DNA of 64,000 nt from Paenibacillus sp. USDA918EY (GTDB taxonomy: Bacteria > Bacillota > Bacilli > Paenibacillales > Paenibacillaceae): contig NZ_WTWY01000020.1 in the NCBI RefSeq assembly GCF_009870825.1, forward strand, positions 37,825 to 101,824, written 5' to 3'. The notes beneath the pieces were generated by a model. The model saw only the letters and a program-made list of their open reading frames with translations. It was not told the DNA's origin and made no database searches. The number at the start of each line of letters is the position of its first letter. The stretch's first letter is position 1. The translations under genes were made by a program, and so were the position numbers. This document shows positions 61,718-64,000 of this stretch, in pieces.

Positions 61718-63505
61718 ATGAAGATGCAAAAAGCCATTCTGCTCACCGCCTCGATTCTGCTGGCCTCTTGCGAGGCATCTCCCGTTTTCGCAGAAGTCTC
61801 ACAAGAAGAGTCCGCAACACGGGCGAACCAAAGTCCCGCAACAGTCATCTATCTAAACAGCGGCCGGATCCAGAATAACGGAGCCATCCATACCTTAAGC
61901 CGCCCTACGGTGGTGAGGCAGGGGGTTACCTATGTCAGTCTCCGCTCCCTCGCCGGCTTTTTGGGTTTTACGGTAACCTATGATGCTGCTAACAAAAAAA
62001 TCGGCGTCGCCGCAGACGGTACCGAAGCCTGGTACCGGATACATACGAAGATGTACGAAGTCAACGGAAACCGGCAAATGATGCGCGGCGAAGCCTACGA
62101 GGACCACGGCGTCCTAATGGTTCCGCTCACCTCGCTGACGGCTGCCTTTAAGATCCCGTACACGCTCGCGGGAAACCAAATCACGCTGTACCCCGGCGGC
62201 TTGACTTCGGGCCCGGATTCCGGATCCGGCGCGGAAACGCCGACAGAAACGCCTAAGAACGAAGCTCCGACTGCTTATTTTAGAACGGATAAAGATCAAT
62301 ACCGGATCGGTGAACCGGTGACCTTCTATGACGAGAGTACTGATGACGAAGATGCGATTACCAGCCGCGAATGGGTGAACAACGATCCCGCCTTTTTCGA
62401 AGCCGGTATGGTTGACATCAAGCTCACGGTGACCGACAAACACGGGCTAACCTCGACATACAGCAAACGGATTGAAATTACATCCGACGTGATGTACAGC
62501 AAGGAAGAATACGCCAAGCGTTTCTCTCCACCGGGCAGTACTTTCGATATTAGCGGCAAGGCGGTTTTATCCTATAAAGCGCTGCCGTATGCTTACACGA
62601 CCGAGCCGTATATGTTGTTCCGCACCAGCGGACCGGAAACGGTCAATCAGGAAGGAATTCTGTATCGGGATACCATTTCCGGGCCAACCCGCCTGATGGT
62701 TCATCACAAAAACAACCTCAGCACCAAAGCCCGATTTTACCTGATTGCCACCAATAAGAATGACACGGATGTATCAATTCAGGTTGAACATGTCGGCTTC
62801 GCCGGGCCATCTCCATATCCCGAGTTGTCCGGGCGGCTCGCCGGATCAAGGTATTTGGAGTCCACACTGACCGATAACGCCCGGCCAAGTCAGCAAATTG
62901 CACCTGGTGAAAGCGTGGCCCTTTTCCCTGAGCTAAATGCCAATGCCGCTCCTCCCGGAGACATCGTCTCGATGAACGCCGATCTGACCAGTGACGGGCC
63001 GATTGAATACACCATGGTGATGGTCCGGGCGGATCAAGACCCGGTTGCGGTTTTGCCCTCCCTGCCTGACTTGAACCCGTTCGAGTCGATCGTCCGGGGA
63101 ACATTCGCGGATTCTACCCGTGTGTTCACGTTTGACGGTAAGGTTGGACAAGAGCCGGAGCGCCTGCCGCTCACCGACAATACCACGGATCCTTTTCAGC
63201 AGGGAATGGATGGGATATTGAACAGCGTTGCCTTCAATTCCGGCAATTACGGCGTACTGTATAAAATCATCCTGAACCATGTCGCGCCGAACACGCTCAT
63301 CGCCTTCAATCCGCGCGGCGGAAGATACTTGGGCTCGGCAAGGGTGAATGACCGGATCGTGGATATCAAGCATAACACCAGCTCCCAGGACAGCGCCACC
63401 GTGCTGTACCGGACGAAGGACCGGGAGGAGAAGGTGGAGCTCTGGCTGTCCCCGGCCTCCGGCAGTAATCTGCCGTTCACCCTGCTTTTCCTCCCCATTT
63501 CATAG
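61718..63505 (+). CDS. Secreted protein with copper-amine-oxidase-N-like and PKD domains
   Basis: AAGGAG lies 11 nt before the ATG. The 595-aa protein has a signal peptide (residues 1-26; the LLASC near 14-18 may be a lipobox), a copper-amine-oxidase N-terminal-type wall domain (about 40-160: VTYVSLRSLAGFLGF, VLMVPLTSLTAAF), a PKD-like domain (about 185-260: PVTFYDESTDDEDAI, GLTSTYSKRIEI) and a 330-residue C-terminal part I cannot assign, lacking catalytic hallmarks. Such proteins sit in the Paenibacillus cell envelope. It follows the glycosylation operon by 77 nt and could be a substrate; inference only. Confidence 0.8.
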   Translation: MKMQKAILLTASILLASCEASPVFAEVSQEESATRANQSPATVIYLNSGRIQNNGAIHTLSRPTVVRQGVTYVSLRSLAGFLGFTVTYDAANKKIGVAADGTEAWYRIHTKMYEVNGNRQMMRGEAYEDHGVLMVPLTSLTAAFKIPYTLAGNQITLYPGGLTSGPDSGSGAETPTETPKNEAPTAYFRTDKDQYRIGEPVTFYDESTDDEDAITSREWVNNDPAFFEAGMVDIKLTVTDKHGLTSTYSKRIEITSDVMYSKEEYAKRFSPPGSTFDISGKAVLSYKALPYAYTTEPYMLFRTSGPETVNQEGILYRDTISGPTRLMVHHKNNLSTKARFYLIATNKNDTDVSIQVEHVGFAGPSPYPELSGRLAGSRYLESTLTDNARPSQQIAPGESVALFPELNANAAPPGDIVSMNADLTSDGPIEYTMVMVRADQDPVAVLPSLPDLNPFESIVRGTFADSTRVFTFDGKVGQEPERLPLTDNTTDPFQQGMDGILNSVAFNSGNYGVLYKIILNHVAPNTLIAFNPRGGRYLGSARVNDRIVDIKHNTSSQDSATVLYRTKDREEKVELWLSPASGSNLPFTLLFLPIS

Positions 63506-63515
63506 TCAAGACATG

Positions 63516-63556
63516 GAAAAAGCCCGTCACAGCATTTATGCTGCGGCGGGCTTTTG
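63516..63556 (+). terminator. Terminator after the secreted protein gene
   Basis: AAAAAGCCCG...CAGCATTTATGCTG...CGGGCTTTT, a long stem with T run. Confidence 0.88.
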
Positions 63557-63798
63557 GTTTTATTTTTATCGTCTATATCCATTTGATCATATGATTGAAC
63601 GGACGCGTTTGAGTGTTTTACCTCTATAAACAAAACAGTGGTTAAGACCATGCCATACTGCATGAAACATCGCTAAAGTATATCATCAAACGCTTTCAAC
63701 TAAAGTTACTCACAATGTGAATATCATATTAGACAGGGAACGATATGATCCTTCAAATCACGTATAAAACGTCGTTCTGTGTATTATGGGGATTATTT

Positions 63799-63938
63799 TG
63801 TGAATTTGTGGAGAACTTTTTGTGAAAAACTACAAAATTACAAGAATCGATTGTTTTTTCTGTGCATAACTCTTTTTTTCAATATAAAAAGAGAGGGGAT
63901 TGTGGATGAAATTTTCCGGATTCAAAAAGATATCCACA
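63799..63938. promoter_or_regulatory. Cluster of DnaA-box-like 9-mers
   Basis: TGTGCATAA (63861-63869) is a perfect TTATNCACA box on the minus strand; TGTGAAAAA (63821), TGTGGAGAA (63807), TGTGAATTT (63799), TGTGGATGA (63901) and ATATCCACA (63930) match with zero to two differences. The AT-rich 63557-63946 stretch has no convincing gene. Real binding is unproven. Confidence 0.35.
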
Positions 63939-63946
63939 AATAGGGA

Positions 63947-63983
63947 TAAAAAAACCACCGTCGATTATACATCAACAGTGGTC
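63947..63983 (-). terminator. Terminator of an rRNA operon entering from the right
   Basis: On the minus strand CCACTGTTGAT pairs with ATCGACGGTGG (11 bp, some G-U) followed by seven T residues, directly after the rRNA end. Confidence 0.8.
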
Positions 63984-63987
63984 CTTC

Positions 63988-64000
63988 GCTTGGCAACGTC
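63988..64000 (-). rRNA. 3' end of a 5S rRNA gene (partial)
   Basis: The last 13 bases read on the minus strand GACGTTGCCAAGC, the usual 3' end of Paenibacillaceae 5S rRNA. Only the tip lies in the window; the terminator beside it supports the call. The operon would run leftward from beyond the right edge. Confidence 0.65.

Noticed and set aside
63906..64000. Start of a plus-strand gene (MKFSGFKKIS) at the right edge
   Set aside because: The frame crosses an rRNA-operon terminator and the 5S rRNA end on the other strand; its ribosome-binding site is probably fortuitous.
1..64000. tRNA genes, insertion sequences or prophage genes
   Set aside because: No tRNA-like cloverleaf, transposase or phage structural gene was recognised anywhere in the window.

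Overview
The window reads as a chromosomal segment of a Paenibacillaceae-type Firmicute, probably Paenibacillus. The evidence is moderate GC, strong Gram-positive ribosome-binding sites, a Bacillus-order purine operon (purE-K-B-C-S-Q-L-F-M-N-H-D) under a guanine riboswitch and PurBoxes, a DUF6809 gene, and what looks like the 3' end of a 5S rRNA gene at the right edge. This is inference from the sequence; no database was searched.

Layout. 0-2.4 kb: end of a membrane protein, a secreted protein of unknown role and a PepSY lipoprotein gene with two apparent frameshifts. 2.4-5.2 kb: an AT-rich, probably acquired island with an OLD-type AAA/TOPRIM ATPase, next to a pair of related hairpin-rich elements. 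5.4-13.4 kb: a catabolic locus (FAD oxidoreductase, IT-superfamily permease, HyuA-type hydantoinase/oxoprolinase, a protein with an HEFYH motif, an RpiR regulator) interrupted by 1 kb of amplified intergenic repeats. 13.6-21 kb: small metabolic units: TetR plus hydrolase, ilvA, mhqD with a frameshifted mhqO, a short-chain dehydrogenase preceded by a possible zinc-ribbon micro-ORF, a PEBP-like protein and a GntR regulator.

21.2-34.6 kb is a class I lantibiotic cluster. A 50-codon precursor gene (lanA, 32847-32999, minus strand) encodes a FDLDLQ leader and a nisin/epidermin-like core with five cysteines. Downstream on the same strand come lanC, an orphan response-regulator-like gene with a degenerate receiver, lanB and lanT, then a lanR-lanK-lanF-lanE-lanG regulation/immunity module. 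A second complete LanC cyclase gene is divergent from lanA. No leader protease gene is present.

34.8-49.6 kb is the twelve-gene purine operon making IMP from PRPP. It is split at three junctions by members of a dispersed imperfect-palindromic repeat family, whose five loci in this window all point in the direction of transcription. 49.7-54 kb holds a universal stress protein, a DUF1294 protein, topoisomerase III, a small protein and an acyl-ACP thioesterase. 54.2-61.6 kb holds a two-component system, an MmyB-like regulator divergent from an oxidoreductase, and a polyprenyl-phosphate-dependent glycosylation operon. The two-component operon and the glycosyltransferase operon share the same promoter architecture (three TTAAG boxes at identical spacing to the -10), which suggests the regulator controls itself and the glycosylation genes. 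The window closes with a secreted copper-amine-oxidase-N/PKD protein, a cluster of DnaA-box-like sites and the terminator of an rRNA operon entering from the right.
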